Positions 41,286-49,634 of a stretch of 64,000 bases of DNA are shown here, in pieces. Below the pieces are notes generated by a model. That model had not been told where the DNA came from. It saw only the letters and a list, made by a program, of their open reading frames with translations, and searched no databases. Made by a program: the position numbers and the translations under genes. Origin of the DNA: an uncultured Agathobaculum sp. (GTDB taxonomy: Bacteria; Bacillota; Clostridia; Oscillospirales; Butyricicoccaceae); assembly GCF_944384695.1 (NCBI RefSeq), contig NZ_CALWUQ010000001.1, forward strand, positions 1 to 64,000. Direction: 5' to 3'. The number at the start of each line of letters is the position of its first letter. Within the stretch, counting starts at the first letter, position 1.

Positions 41286-43060
41286 ACCGGCCCCTCCTCC
41301 CTGTTCGGGGTCAGGTCGGTCGGCAGGGTGATGGTGACCGTCGTGCCCGTGCCGTACTCACTGGCCAGCGCAATCTTGCCGCCATGCTGCTCGACAATCT
41401 CCTTGGCGATGGCAAGGCCGAGGCCCGTGCCGCCCGCGGCGCGGCTGCGCGCCTTATCCACGCGGTAAAAGCGCTCAAACAGGCGCGGTACGTCGGCCGC
41501 CGGAATCCCAACGCCATCGTCCTCCACCGTGATGCGCACGCGGTTTTTCGCCGGCGCGCAGGCCGACAGGCGGATATGGCCGCCCGACGGTGTATACTTG
41601 ACCGCATTGGACAGGATATTGACCACAACCTGCTCGATGCGCTCGCGGTCGCCCACGATGGACGGCAGCGTGTCCGGCGCGTCCACAATCATCTCGTGGC
41701 CATTGTCCTGCACGGTCAGGCGCATGGCATTGGCCACCTTTTTCAGCAGCTCGGACAGTGAAAAGCGCGTCATGCGCAGCTCCATGCGCCCGTAATCCAA
41801 CTTGGACAGCGTCAAAAGGTCGGTCACGATACGCGCCATGCGCTCGGACTCGCTCGAAATGACGCCGAGGAACTGCTTTTCCGTATCCAGCGGGATATCG
41901 CCCGCAGCATCGAGCAGTGTCTCGGTGTACGAACGGATATTGGTCAGCGGGGTGCGCAGCTCATGCGACACATTGGCGACAAATTCGCGCCGCGCATCGT
42001 CCAGACGGCGCTGCTCGGTGATATCATGGATGACCGCAATCACGCCGCCCTCGCCGTCGAGCGCACCGTAAGGCGCGAGCGTGACCGACAGCACGCGGTC
42101 GCGCCGCGTAATCTCGCTGGTCAGGAAGCTGCGCATGGCGGTCTCGTCCGAATTCGGCATATCCAAATCGGCAAACATCTCGTCAAAGCTCAGATGGTCC
42201 TCCATGCGCACGCCCAGCAGATTCTCGGTTGCCGGGTTCATATGGATGAGCCGGCCGTCGGTGGTAAACGCGGCCACGCCGTCGGTCATATGCAGGAACA
42301 GGGTGTTCAGTTTGTCGCGTTCGCCCTGCACCTCGCCCACCGTGCTTTTCAGCCGCCGCGCCATGTAGTTGAACGAGCGCGTCAGCTCACCGATTTCGTC
42401 GGAGGACTGCACGCCCAAATCCTGATCGAAGTTGCCCTCCGCAATCGAGCGCGCCCCCTCGGTGATGCGCTCGATTGGTGTGGTGATGGTCTTGCTCAGC
42501 AGGAAGGACAGCAAAATTGCCGCCAGCAGGCCGAACATCATCGCCTGCATGACGATTTGGAAAAAGCGCCACGACAAATCGGATATCTCGCTTTTATCAT
42601 CCGTGATATACACGATATAGTCCACGCCGCCGTCGCCGTCCTTGTCGATGGGCACGGCAATATCCATCATGCTGTCGGACACGGACGAGCGCGCGCCAAG
42701 CTCGCCGGCCATCGCGGCGACGATATTGCTCGTCCGGGTCAGCGTGATGTTGGGGTTGGAGCCTTCCAGATACCGTCCCTCGGCGTCCAGAATATAATAA
42801 TTGCGGTAATCGTCGATTCCCAGCGCGCTCTCGCGCGCCTCAATGACGGTCTGCAAACCGGGCGCGCCCTGCTCGGCAGCCGCATCCGTGAGGGAATCCA
42901 TCGTGCTCGACTGGTTGAACACGTTCTGCATCTGCTCATAGAAGCTGTCCAGATAAAACGTGTTGACGCTGTTGATGAGAAACGTGCCCACCACCGCCAT
43001 GACCGAAACAATCATCAGCACCAGAATCAGCACCAGTTTCATGTGTAAGGAACGAAACAA
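41282..43060 (-). CDS. walK: WalK-type sensor histidine kinase
   Basis: This 592-residue kinase is the sensor of the cell-wall homeostasis system. Membrane helices lie near residues 9-30 and 170-190, with an extracytoplasmic PAS/Cache-like domain between them. A HAMP domain (TPIERITEGARSIAEGNFD) and a cytoplasmic PAS domain (about 245-345) follow. The H box SHELRTPLTNIRSY has His366. The ATPase domain has NILSNAVKYT, DDGVGIP and GGTGLGLAIAK. The start is TTG 43060 after GGAGGTG; ATG seven codons later is an alternative. It follows walR and overlaps walH by 4 bp. Domain order TM-Cache-TM-HAMP-PAS-HisKA-HATPase is diagnostic for WalK. Confidence 0.94.
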   Translation of the reverse strand: MFRSLHMKLVLILVLMIVSVMAVVGTFLINSVNTFYLDSFYEQMQNVFNQSSTMDSLTDAAAEQGAPGLQTVIEARESALGIDDYRNYYILDAEGRYLEGSNPNITLTRTSNIVAAMAGELGARSSVSDSMMDIAVPIDKDGDGGVDYIVYITDDKSEISDLSWRFFQIVMQAMMFGLLAAILLSFLLSKTITTPIERITEGARSIAEGNFDQDLGVQSSDEIGELTRSFNYMARRLKSTVGEVQGERDKLNTLFLHMTDGVAAFTTDGRLIHMNPATENLLGVRMEDHLSFDEMFADLDMPNSDETAMRSFLTSEITRRDRVLSVTLAPYGALDGEGGVIAVIHDITEQRRLDDARREFVANVSHELRTPLTNIRSYTETLLDAAGDIPLDTEKQFLGVISSESERMARIVTDLLTLSKLDYGRMELRMTRFSLSELLKKVANAMRLTVQDNGHEMIVDAPDTLPSIVGDRERIEQVVVNILSNAVKYTPSGGHIRLSACAPAKNRVRITVEDDGVGIPAADVPRLFERFYRVDKARSRAAGGTGLGLAIAKEIVEQHGGKIALASEYGTGTTVTITLPTDLTPNREEGPV

Positions 43061-43129
43061 ACAAACACCTCCGGCATGCGGAGCGTAGCCGCGCCGTTTT
43101 TCTCTCTATCCCGTGCACGGAGCACGGAT

Positions 43130-43822
43130 TTATTCGTCGCTGAAATAATAGCCCATGCCGCGTTTGGTCATGATATAGCGCGGGCTGGCAGGCTGGTCCT
43201 CCACCTTTTCGCGCAGGCGGCGAATCGCCACATCGACCGCGCGCAAATCGCCGTAATATTCATAACCCCAGACCTGCTCCATCAGCTCCTCGCGCGAAAA
43301 CACGCGGCCGGGCGAGGCAGACAGGAAGCACAAAATGTCAAATTCCCGCGCGGACAGCTCGAGCGCCCGCCCATTTTTGTACACCATACCGTTGTCCCGT
43401 GAAATGCGCAGGCCGCCGCCCGACGGCACAGCGGGCTTTTCCCGCTCCTCGCCGGACAGCGTGCGCCGCATGTTCGCCTTGACGCGCGCCATCAGCTCGC
43501 GCATGGAAAAGGGCTTGGTGATATAGTCGTCCGCGCCCAGCTCCAGACCGAGCACCTTATCGGTTTCCTCCTCGCGGGCGGTCAACATGATAATCGGGGT
43601 ATCCTGCTTCTCGCGGATATGCTTGAGCACCGCAAAACCGTCCATCGAGGGCAGCATCACATCCAGCAGAATCAAATCGGGCGCATCCTCGAGCGCGGCG
43701 TGCAATCCGTCCGCGCCGTCATAGGCGACCAGCGTATCATAACCCTCGCGCTGCAGATTGAACACCAGAATGTCCGCGATTGCCTTTTCGTCCTCAACGA
43801 CCAGAATTTTTTTCTTCTCCAT
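43130..43822 (-). CDS. walR: WalR-type response regulator
   Basis: This 230-residue OmpR-family regulator belongs to the WalRK system controlling peptidoglycan hydrolases. The receiver has VVEDEKAIADIL and phospho-acceptor Asp54 in LLDVMLPSMDG. The winged helix contains FSREELMEQVWGYEYYGDLRAVDVAIRRLREK (quoted in parts: EQVWGYEYYGDLRAVDV), which is close to the WalR recognition region. The start ATG at 43822 follows GGGAAGGAGGCAATT. It is fourth from the promoter-proximal end in the unit GH13-nudix-walR-walK-walH-walI if transcription starts at 46361. Confidence 0.95.
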   Translation of the reverse strand: MEKKKILVVEDEKAIADILVFNLQREGYDTLVAYDGADGLHAALEDAPDLILLDVMLPSMDGFAVLKHIREKQDTPIIMLTAREEETDKVLGLELGADDYITKPFSMRELMARVKANMRRTLSGEEREKPAVPSGGGLRISRDNGMVYKNGRALELSAREFDILCFLSASPGRVFSREELMEQVWGYEYYGDLRAVDVAIRRLREKVEDQPASPRYIMTKRGMGYYFSDE

Positions 43823-43865
43823 AATTGCCTCCTTCCCGAAAGGGGGAACGGGTGCCGTTTCCCGG

Positions 43866-44408
43866 TTAATACAGCCCCTTGAGCTTGGCGCGGTACAGCG
43901 CGACCACCGTCTTGGCGTCGCGAATCTCGTTGCGCTCGACCATGGCTTCCACCTCGGCCAGCGGCAGCCGCACCACTTCGACAAATTCATCCTCATCCGG
44001 CTGCATTTCGCCGTCGGTCAAATCAAGCGCGGCAAACAGATGCACCACCTCGGTCAGAAAGCCGGGGGACGGATACACGCAGCCCAGCGGCACCATGCGC
44101 GCCGCCGTGCAGCCGGTTTCCTCCTTCAGCTCGCGCGCGCCGCAGTCGGCAAAGCTCTCGCCCTCGCCGTGGTCCAGCTTGCCCGCCGGGATTTCCAGCA
44201 GCTCCGTATCATACGGATAGCGGAACTGCCGCACCAGCAGCACGTTGCCGTTCCGGTCAATCGGCAGCACGCCCACGCCGCCGACGTGCTCGCACACCTC
44301 GCGCAGGGCAGTCTTACCGTTGGGCAGCTCCACCTCATCCAGCCGCGCCTTCATGATTTTCCCTTCGAAAAAATAGCGATGGGACAGCTGCTTTTCCTTC
44401 ATATTCAT
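43866..44408 (-). CDS. Nudix hydrolase, ADP-ribose pyrophosphatase-like
   Basis: This 180-residue Nudix protein has an intact Nudix box near residues 76-98 (GKLDHGEGESFADCGAREL, followed by KEETG), so the catalytic REUXEEXGU core is present. The neighbouring FRYPYDTELLEIPAGK and the later YPSPGFLTE are typical of ADP-ribose or nucleotide-sugar pyrophosphatases. It overlaps the GH13 gene by 4 bp, and walR begins 43 bp after its stop. An activity on ADP-glucose would fit glycogen metabolism, but that is only suggested by the GH13 neighbour. Confidence 0.9.
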   Translation of the reverse strand: MNMKEKQLSHRYFFEGKIMKARLDEVELPNGKTALREVCEHVGGVGVLPIDRNGNVLLVRQFRYPYDTELLEIPAGKLDHGEGESFADCGARELKEETGCTAARMVPLGCVYPSPGFLTEVVHLFAALDLTDGEMQPDEDEFVEVVRLPLAEVEAMVERNEIRDAKTVVALYRAKLKGLY

Positions 44409-46345
44409 GTTTCTTGCTCCTTTTCACGGCTACCGAAGCAGCGCAGCACATACGCGGTCTCCGGCGGCACGGAAATGTGCACGCCGTGGCTGTCCGCGTC
44501 TTCAAAGCCCTCTCCGCTCATCACATCCGCTGCGTAAACCGCCTGCACACAGGTGCGGATATGGTGATGGCCGCGGTTGACGACCACCATCAGGCGGGAG
44601 GTATCACTCACGCGCTCATATTGCAGCAGCGCGCCATGGCAGCGCACAAACCGCAGCTCCCCGTCCGCCAGCGTTTGGCTGTCCGCGCGCAGCGTGCACA
44701 GGCGGCGATAAAACGCGAGCAGCTCGCGGTCCTCCTGTCCCCACGGATAGGTGCGGCGGTTGAACGGGTCCTCAAAGCCCTGCCGCCCGGCCTCGTCGCC
44801 GTAATAAATGGTGGGCGAGCCCGGCATGGTAAACTGAATGACCGCCGCCAGACGCAGCTTGCGCAGCGCGGTGGCCAGCCGTTCGGGCGGCAGCTCATAC
44901 TGCGCGCGCCCGTCGCGGTCCATGCGCCATTCCTCCTCGGATACGCCCAGCAGCGTCAGCGCGCGGGCCGTATCGTGCGTGCCGATGACGTTCATCAGAT
45001 TGTAAAACACATCCCGCGGATAATTTTCGCGGATGCATTCCATAGTTTCGGCAAAATGCTCCGCTGTACCGCCGCCCAGAAACGCCAGAATCGCGTCGCG
45101 CAGCGGATAGTTCATCACGCTGTCCAACTCGCCGCCCTGGAAATACTTGCGGCGCTCGGAATAGGCGATTTTGTTGGAGGCGTCCTCCCAGACCTCGCCA
45201 ATCACCAGCGCATCCGGTTTTTCCCGCTTGGCTGCGGCGTTGAGGCGCCGAATGAAGGCGTCGGGCAGCTCGTCGGCCACGTCCAGCCGCCAGCCGGACG
45301 CTCCCAGCCGCAGCCAGCGGCGCACGACGCTGTCCTCGTTGTCGATGATATAGTCGAGATAGCTTTCATCCATCTCGCGCACCTGCGGCAGCGTATAGAT
45401 GCCCCACCACGAGCCGTATTTGTCCGGCCACTCCTGAAAATCATACCAGCGGTAATAGGGCGAATCCTTGGACTGGTGCGCGCCGAGGCTGTTGTACCGG
45501 CCGCGGGCGTTGAAATAGCGGCTGTCATAGCCGGTGTGGTTGAACACACCGTCCAGCACCACGCGCATGCCGCGCGCGGCGGCCTCCGTGCATAGTGTGC
45601 GGAAATCCTCCTCGTTGCCCAGCAGCGGGTCGATGCGCTTATAGTCGCCCGTGTCGTACCGATGGTTGGAATACGCCTGAAACATCGGGTTGAAATAGAT
45701 GGTGGTCACATGCAGGCTTTCCAGATAATCCAGCTTGCTGATGACCCCGCGCAGCGTGCCACCGAAAAAGTCGTTATTGAGGATTTCTCCATTCTCATTC
45801 GGCCGATAAACCGGAATATCATCCCAGTTTTCATGCAGCACGCGCGGCGCAATCCCCTCCCCCTCGGGCTGGACGGGCATTTTGTCCCGACAGAAACGGT
45901 CGGGGAAGATGTTGTAGGTGATGCCCCGGCCGAACCAGCGCGGCGGCTGATAAGCGGGGTCGTATACGGTCAGCTGATATTTGTCGCCCAGCGTGTCGAT
46001 AATCTCCGCGCGTCCGGCATAGCCGCGCGCGCAGTAGCGCGGGCCGTCCGCCGTATCCATGGTGAAATAGTACCAGTACAGCCCCGGATGCGACGGGGTA
46101 AAGCTGGTCGTATAGTGGTCGCGCGCACCGACAAGGCCGTACCACCGCATCGGGAACGCTTCCGGCTCCTTGCCGTCCTCCTCCACCCAGAGCGTGATGT
46201 GCTCTGTGCCGCGTTCGCGCTTGGGATAGGTGGAAAACTCAACCGTCTGTCCGGCAGGCACCGCGCCATACGGCGTTTTGCAGGCCTGACTGCGGGAGTG
46301 AAACATACAATTGGGAATGGTATTCAATTCATTTCCCCCAAACAT
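44405..46345 (-). CDS. GH13 alpha-amylase family protein (neopullulanase/maltogenic type)
   Basis: This 646-residue glycoside hydrolase has an N-terminal beta-sandwich module (to about residue 130) and a GH13 barrel. Catalytic motifs are intact: DGVFNH, GWRLDVADE (nucleophile Asp), GEVWEDA (acid Glu) and NVIGTHD. The region YNIFPDRFCRD is typical of neopullulanase, cyclomaltodextrinase and related cytoplasmic enzymes; no signal peptide is seen. It probably trims maltodextrins, complementing the glycogen cluster. The start is ATG 46345, about 9 bases after the expected transcription start, with AAAGAG as a weak ribosome site; a TTG at 46327 after GGGGGA is an alternative. It heads the unit that contains walRK. 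Confidence 0.93.
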   Translation of the reverse strand: MFGGNELNTIPNCMFHSRSQACKTPYGAVPAGQTVEFSTYPKRERGTEHITLWVEEDGKEPEAFPMRWYGLVGARDHYTTSFTPSHPGLYWYYFTMDTADGPRYCARGYAGRAEIIDTLGDKYQLTVYDPAYQPPRWFGRGITYNIFPDRFCRDKMPVQPEGEGIAPRVLHENWDDIPVYRPNENGEILNNDFFGGTLRGVISKLDYLESLHVTTIYFNPMFQAYSNHRYDTGDYKRIDPLLGNEEDFRTLCTEAAARGMRVVLDGVFNHTGYDSRYFNARGRYNSLGAHQSKDSPYYRWYDFQEWPDKYGSWWGIYTLPQVREMDESYLDYIIDNEDSVVRRWLRLGASGWRLDVADELPDAFIRRLNAAAKREKPDALVIGEVWEDASNKIAYSERRKYFQGGELDSVMNYPLRDAILAFLGGGTAEHFAETMECIRENYPRDVFYNLMNVIGTHDTARALTLLGVSEEEWRMDRDGRAQYELPPERLATALRKLRLAAVIQFTMPGSPTIYYGDEAGRQGFEDPFNRRTYPWGQEDRELLAFYRRLCTLRADSQTLADGELRFVRCHGALLQYERVSDTSRLMVVVNRGHHHIRTCVQAVYAADVMSGEGFEDADSHGVHISVPPETAYVLRCFGSREKEQET

Positions 46346-46360
46346 AAAAACTCTTTATAT

Positions 46361-46389
46361 AGTATAGCACGAACGATGCGCAAGGTAAA
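46361..46389 (-). promoter_or_regulatory. Promoter of the GH13-nudix-wal unit
   Basis: On the minus strand, TTTACC (46389-46384) and TATACT (46366-46361) are separated by 17 bp. The predicted mRNA would have a very short 5' leader before ATG 46345. The rest of the spacer up to the holin gene (46390-46596) shows no gene or other clear element. Confidence 0.65.
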
Positions 46390-46596
46390 CAAAAAACGAT
46401 TTTTGCGCACCGTTTCATCCGTTATGCCGCCGGTCCGCCGCATTGTGCGCATTTACACCCGCATTTTCATAGCATGATAACAGCCGCCGGTGCGCAGTTT
46501 GCCCCTTGCAGTCCAGAAAAGCGGTCCCGCGCGGTTTGCATGGGGCCGTTTTCCGGCTGACGGCGGCCCGAACCGATGAAAGGAGGTTTTCCGCCC

Positions 46597-46866
46597 ATGA
46601 ATCTGCGTGTCCGCCTCAAAAACCCGGTGTTCTGGACACAGCTTTTGATGAGCATTTGCGCCACGGTGCTGGCTTATGCCGGTCTGACCGCCGCGGATAT
46701 GACCACTTGGGGCGCGTTGCTGGATGTCGCCCGGCAGGCGCTGACCAATCCATACTGCGTGTTCCTGGTCGTGTCCAACATTTGGAGCGCGCTCAACGAC
46801 CCGACCACCAGCGGTCTGACCGACTCCGACCGTGTGCGGCAGTATGACAAGCCGCTGGAGAAATAA
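46597..46866 (+). CDS. Phage-type holin (phi LC3 family-like)
   Basis: This 89-residue protein has one clear membrane segment (FWTQLLMSICATVLAYAGL), a second weaker hydrophobic stretch (NPYCVFLVVSNIWSAL), and the C-terminal NDPTTSGLTDSDRVRQYDKP. That C-terminus is the recognisable end of phi LC3-type holins (PF04531), followed by EK. Holins open the membrane to release endolysins. No endolysin or other phage gene is nearby, so this is an orphan. The start ATG at 46597 follows AAAGGAGG; an ATG seven codons earlier overlaps that site. A long terminator hairpin follows. Confidence 0.87.
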   Translation: MNLRVRLKNPVFWTQLLMSICATVLAYAGLTAADMTTWGALLDVARQALTNPYCVFLVVSNIWSALNDPTTSGLTDSDRVRQYDKPLEK

Positions 46867-46889
46867 CGACAGATGCCACGTGAACAGCA

Positions 46890-46926
46890 AAGGGGGATGC
46901 GGCCGATGGCCGCATCCCCCTTGTTG
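46890..46926. terminator. Bidirectional hairpin between holin and carD
   Basis: AGGGGGATGCGGCC and GGCCGCATCCCCCT form a near-perfect stem around GAT. TTGTTGC follows, which is a weak T-tract. The convergent carD gene ends 3 bp to the right. Confidence 0.75.
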
Positions 46927-46928
46927 CG

Positions 46929-47441
46929 TTATGCCTTTTTGGACTGCTTTTTATACTGTGCAATCGTATGCGCGATGTACGGCTGCACCTCACCGAGCGG
47001 AATGCCCAGCGCAACCGCCAGCTCGCCATGCAGCAAATCTTCCGCGCGCTTGCGGTAGCGCTGGTCGACCTGACTGACCCTGCGCCCGTTGCGGCGGGAC
47101 TTGGCGTAAACCGTCTTAATCAGCTGCACCAGCTCGCGGCAGTCGTGGCTTTGCAGCACCGCCTGATAGTGCTCGCTGGACATGCGCATGCTGTGCGAGG
47201 TAAAGCCGTCCTCCTCAATCGTCGGGATGGTCTGAATCAACTGCTCCGCCTGCGCCCGCGAAATGACCGGCCGCGTAAACACCGATGAATCAACCGGGAC
47301 ATAAATGGTTTCCGTTCCGGAAACGGGTGTGAGCGTGTAGTACGGCTTATCCTCCTCCGTATCAAAGGGGGGTTGACCGACGGCCTCCACCCGGCAGACA
47401 CCGCTGGTTCCGTAACCGATAAATTCCCCCGCCTGATACAT
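46929..47441 (-). CDS. CarD family RNA-polymerase-binding regulator
   Basis: This 170-residue protein has an N-terminal RNA-polymerase-interaction (Tudor-like) domain: MYQAGEFIGYGTSGVCRV and YYTLTPVSGTETIYVPVD are CarD/CdnL hallmarks. A helical C-terminal domain follows, including QRYRKRAEDLLHGELAVALG, as in CarD. CarD proteins bind the RNA polymerase beta lobe and stabilise open complexes, often at rRNA promoters. The start ATG at 47441 follows AAGGAGGAGTACC. The promoter at 47520-47548 contains a perfect palindrome, and the leader has a strong hairpin (GGGCGGCAGCGT paired with ACGCTGCC-GCC). Confidence 0.93.
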   Translation of the reverse strand: MYQAGEFIGYGTSGVCRVEAVGQPPFDTEEDKPYYTLTPVSGTETIYVPVDSSVFTRPVISRAQAEQLIQTIPTIEEDGFTSHSMRMSSEHYQAVLQSHDCRELVQLIKTVYAKSRRNGRRVSQVDQRYRKRAEDLLHGELAVALGIPLGEVQPYIAHTIAQYKKQSKKA

Positions 47442-47519
47442 GGTACTCCTCCTTACTTTGCCGAAACGCGACGGCGGGCAGCGTTTTCACGCTGCCGCCC
47501 GCTGCTTCCTGATAGGATA

Positions 47520-47548
47520 ATTATAGCACATTTTACAGGAAAATGTAA
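47520..47548 (-). promoter_or_regulatory. carD promoter with internal palindrome
   Basis: On the minus strand, TTACAT (47548-47543) and a perfect TATAAT (47525-47520) are separated by 17 bp. Between and over them, ACATTTT-ACAGG-AAAATGT (47528-47546) is a perfect inverted repeat, well placed for a repressor. The regulator is unknown. Confidence 0.72.
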
Positions 47549-47557
47549 GAAAAATTT

Positions 47558-48109
47558 TTATTTTCCCGCATACCAGTCCAGATTTTCCGCCGTTTCATGC
47601 GGCAGATAAAAGCACAGATGGTCCTTGACCTGTCCGTTGTACAGCAGCTCCGCGCGGTGCAGCGTGCCCTCATACTGAAAGCCGCATTTCTCCAGCACGC
47701 GGCGCGAGGCAGGGTTATCCGGATAGCAGGTCGCGCTGATGATATCCAGCCCCATCCGCCCAAAGCCGAAGCGCACCGCTTCACGCACGGCCTCGGTCAT
47801 GTAGCCCTGTCCCCAATAGTCCACACCCAGCGCATAGCCGAGCGAGCGCGCCGAGCCATATTGCCGCGACGAATCGGTAATCATGCCAATCGAGCCCATC
47901 AAACGGCGGTCCTCCCGCCGCTCGATTGCCCAGACGCTCGACTGATTCAAAAAGACCAGATGCAGAATATCGTTTGACTCCATCAGGCTTTCGTGCGGTT
48001 TCCAGCCCGCGTTCCGGCCCACCGCCTCATCTTTGGAATAGGCATAGAGCGCCTCCACATCGTCCTCCCGGAAGGGGCGCAGCGTCAAGCGTTCGGTCGT
48101 CAGCGTCAT
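47558..48109 (-). CDS. GNAT family N-acetyltransferase (RimJ/RimL-type)
   Basis: This 183-residue acetyltransferase begins TTERLTLRPFREDDVEALY (residues 4-22), as RimJ/RimL-type GNAT proteins do. It has the acetyl-CoA pyrophosphate loop in YWGQGYMTEA and the late motif NPASRRVLEKCGF. The acceptor (protein N-terminus, small amine or antibiotic) cannot be predicted. The start ATG follows AGGAGACAAATCCC. It lies between purA and carD on the same strand, behind the purA terminator hairpin. Confidence 0.9.
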   Translation of the reverse strand: MTLTTERLTLRPFREDDVEALYAYSKDEAVGRNAGWKPHESLMESNDILHLVFLNQSSVWAIERREDRRLMGSIGMITDSSRQYGSARSLGYALGVDYWGQGYMTEAVREAVRFGFGRMGLDIISATCYPDNPASRRVLEKCGFQYEGTLHRAELLYNGQVKDHLCFYLPHETAENLDWYAGK

Positions 48110-48141
48110 GGGATTTGTCTCCTTTTCGTTGGCAAACGAGC

Positions 48142-48176
48142 AAAAGGGCGCAAAGCCATATGCTTTACGCCCTTTT
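48142..48176 (-). terminator. Terminator of purA
   Basis: AAAAGGGCG-AAAGC and GCTTT-CGCCCTTTT pair around CATAT with single unpaired bases. On the minus strand the T-tract is CCCTTTTGC. It lies between the purA stop and the GNAT gene. Confidence 0.7.
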
Positions 48177-48183
48177 CTCTGCG

Positions 48184-49467
48184 TTACTTGATGGTCATCA
48201 CCTGGTCGCGCGCCGGGCCGACGCCCAGCATGGTGATTGGGCAGCCGATGATGCGCTCCAGCTCGCGGATGTAATCCTGCACGGTCTGCGGCAGCTCGTC
48301 AAACGAGCGGCAGTTCGTGATATCCTCGTCGAAGCCGGGGAATTCTTCGTAAACCGGCTCGCAGTCCACCAAATCCATGAAGTTTGCCGGGAACTCGGTG
48401 ACGGTCTGGCCGTTTTTCAGCTTGTAAGCCACGCAGACCTTGAGTTTGGGCAGGCCGCACAGCGGGTCAATCTTATTGATAACGACCTCGGTCAGGCCGT
48501 TGACGCGCACCGCATAGCGCGCCACCACCGCATCGAACCAGCCGGTGCGGCGCGGGCGTCCGGTGACCGTGCCGAACTCGCCGCCTGCGTTGCGGATATA
48601 ATCGCCCGTCTCGTCAAACAGCTCGGTCGGGAACGGGCCTTCGCCCACGCGGGTGGTGTAGGACTTGAAAATGCCCATGATGCTGTCAATAGCCGTCGGG
48701 CCGACACCCGAGCCGATGCAGCAGCCGCCCGCCACCGGATGCGAGGAGGTAACGAACGGATAAGTACCCATATCCAAATCGAGCAGCGTGCCCTGCGCGC
48801 CCTCGAACAGCACTTCCTTGCCCTCCTTGACCGCGTTCCACGTCAGGATGGAAGTATCGCATACGTAAGGACGCAGCCGGTCTGCGTACTCGCGGTACTC
48901 CGCGATGACCGCATCCGCGTCGATGGCCTCGCCGCCGTACACGCCCGTGATGACGCGGTTCTTGTGCGCGCATGCCTCACGGATAACGGTTTCAAAGCGC
49001 TCTGCGTCGACAAAATCGTGCATACGCACGCCGCTGCGCTCAGATTTATCCATATAGGTCGGGCCGATACCCTTCTTGGTCGTGCCGATGGCGGTGCCCT
49101 CCTTGGCCTTTTCCGCCTCGCTCAAAGCGTCCAGCTCCAGATGCCACGGCAGGATGCAGTGGCAGCGCGCGTCGATAAACAGCTTATCGGTCGAAACGCC
49201 CTTTTCGTGCAGGCCGTCAATCTCGCCCAGCACCGCCTTGGGGTTGACCACCACGCCCGGGCCAATCACGTTCGTGCAGTCCGGATACAAAATGCCCGAG
49301 GGGATGAGCTGCAGCTTGTATTTGACGCCGTTCGCCACGACCGTGTGGCCGGCATTATTGCCGCCCTGACTGCGGACAACCAAATCCGCCTTGCCCGCGA
49401 AAATATCAATAAACTTGCCCTTGCCTTCGTCGCCCCACTGAGCGCCGAGAATTACCTTACCTGGCAT
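48184..49467 (-). CDS. purA: Adenylosuccinate synthetase
   Basis: PurA joins IMP and aspartate with GTP in AMP synthesis. The 427-residue enzyme begins GKVILGAQWGDEGKGK (the GTP/IMP loop with catalytic Asp), has GNNAGHTVV with the catalytic His, the IMP-binding GTTKKGIGPTY and the C-terminal RTGWFDAV. The start ATG at 49467 follows GAAAGGAAGG; an ATG ten codons earlier has no ribosome site. It has a promoter at 49522-49550. Confidence 0.97.
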   Translation of the reverse strand: MPGKVILGAQWGDEGKGKFIDIFAGKADLVVRSQGGNNAGHTVVANGVKYKLQLIPSGILYPDCTNVIGPGVVVNPKAVLGEIDGLHEKGVSTDKLFIDARCHCILPWHLELDALSEAEKAKEGTAIGTTKKGIGPTYMDKSERSGVRMHDFVDAERFETVIREACAHKNRVITGVYGGEAIDADAVIAEYREYADRLRPYVCDTSILTWNAVKEGKEVLFEGAQGTLLDLDMGTYPFVTSSHPVAGGCCIGSGVGPTAIDSIMGIFKSYTTRVGEGPFPTELFDETGDYIRNAGGEFGTVTGRPRRTGWFDAVVARYAVRVNGLTEVVINKIDPLCGLPKLKVCVAYKLKNGQTVTEFPANFMDLVDCEPVYEEFPGFDEDITNCRSFDELPQTVQDYIRELERIIGCPITMLGVGPARDQVMTIK

Positions 49468-49521
49468 AGGATTTCCTTCCTTTCTGCTCTCGGACATACT
49501 TTCAGCATGTCATACAGCTAA

Positions 49522-49550
49522 AGTATAGCATAGCATCCCGCGCTTTTCAA
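49522..49550 (-). promoter_or_regulatory. purA promoter
   Basis: On the minus strand, TTGAAA (49550-49545) and TATACT (49527-49522) are separated by 17 bp. Confidence 0.78.
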
Positions 49551-49634
49551 TCCTGATTTGCACCTTTTGACTTGTAAAAGGGCATACGCCGTTGTAAAAT
49601 ATTCGTGTAATGGATAAAAGGAGACTGGAAGGAC

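Noticed and set aside
36806-46345. Complete contiguous walRKHIJ operon
   Set aside because: murA with its own promoter lies between walI and walJ, so the cluster is split.
49560-49634. TTGACT near 49567 as promoter of the cysteine desulfurase gene
   Set aside because: No -10 hexamer occurs at acceptable spacing; the TAAAAT is about 22 bp away.
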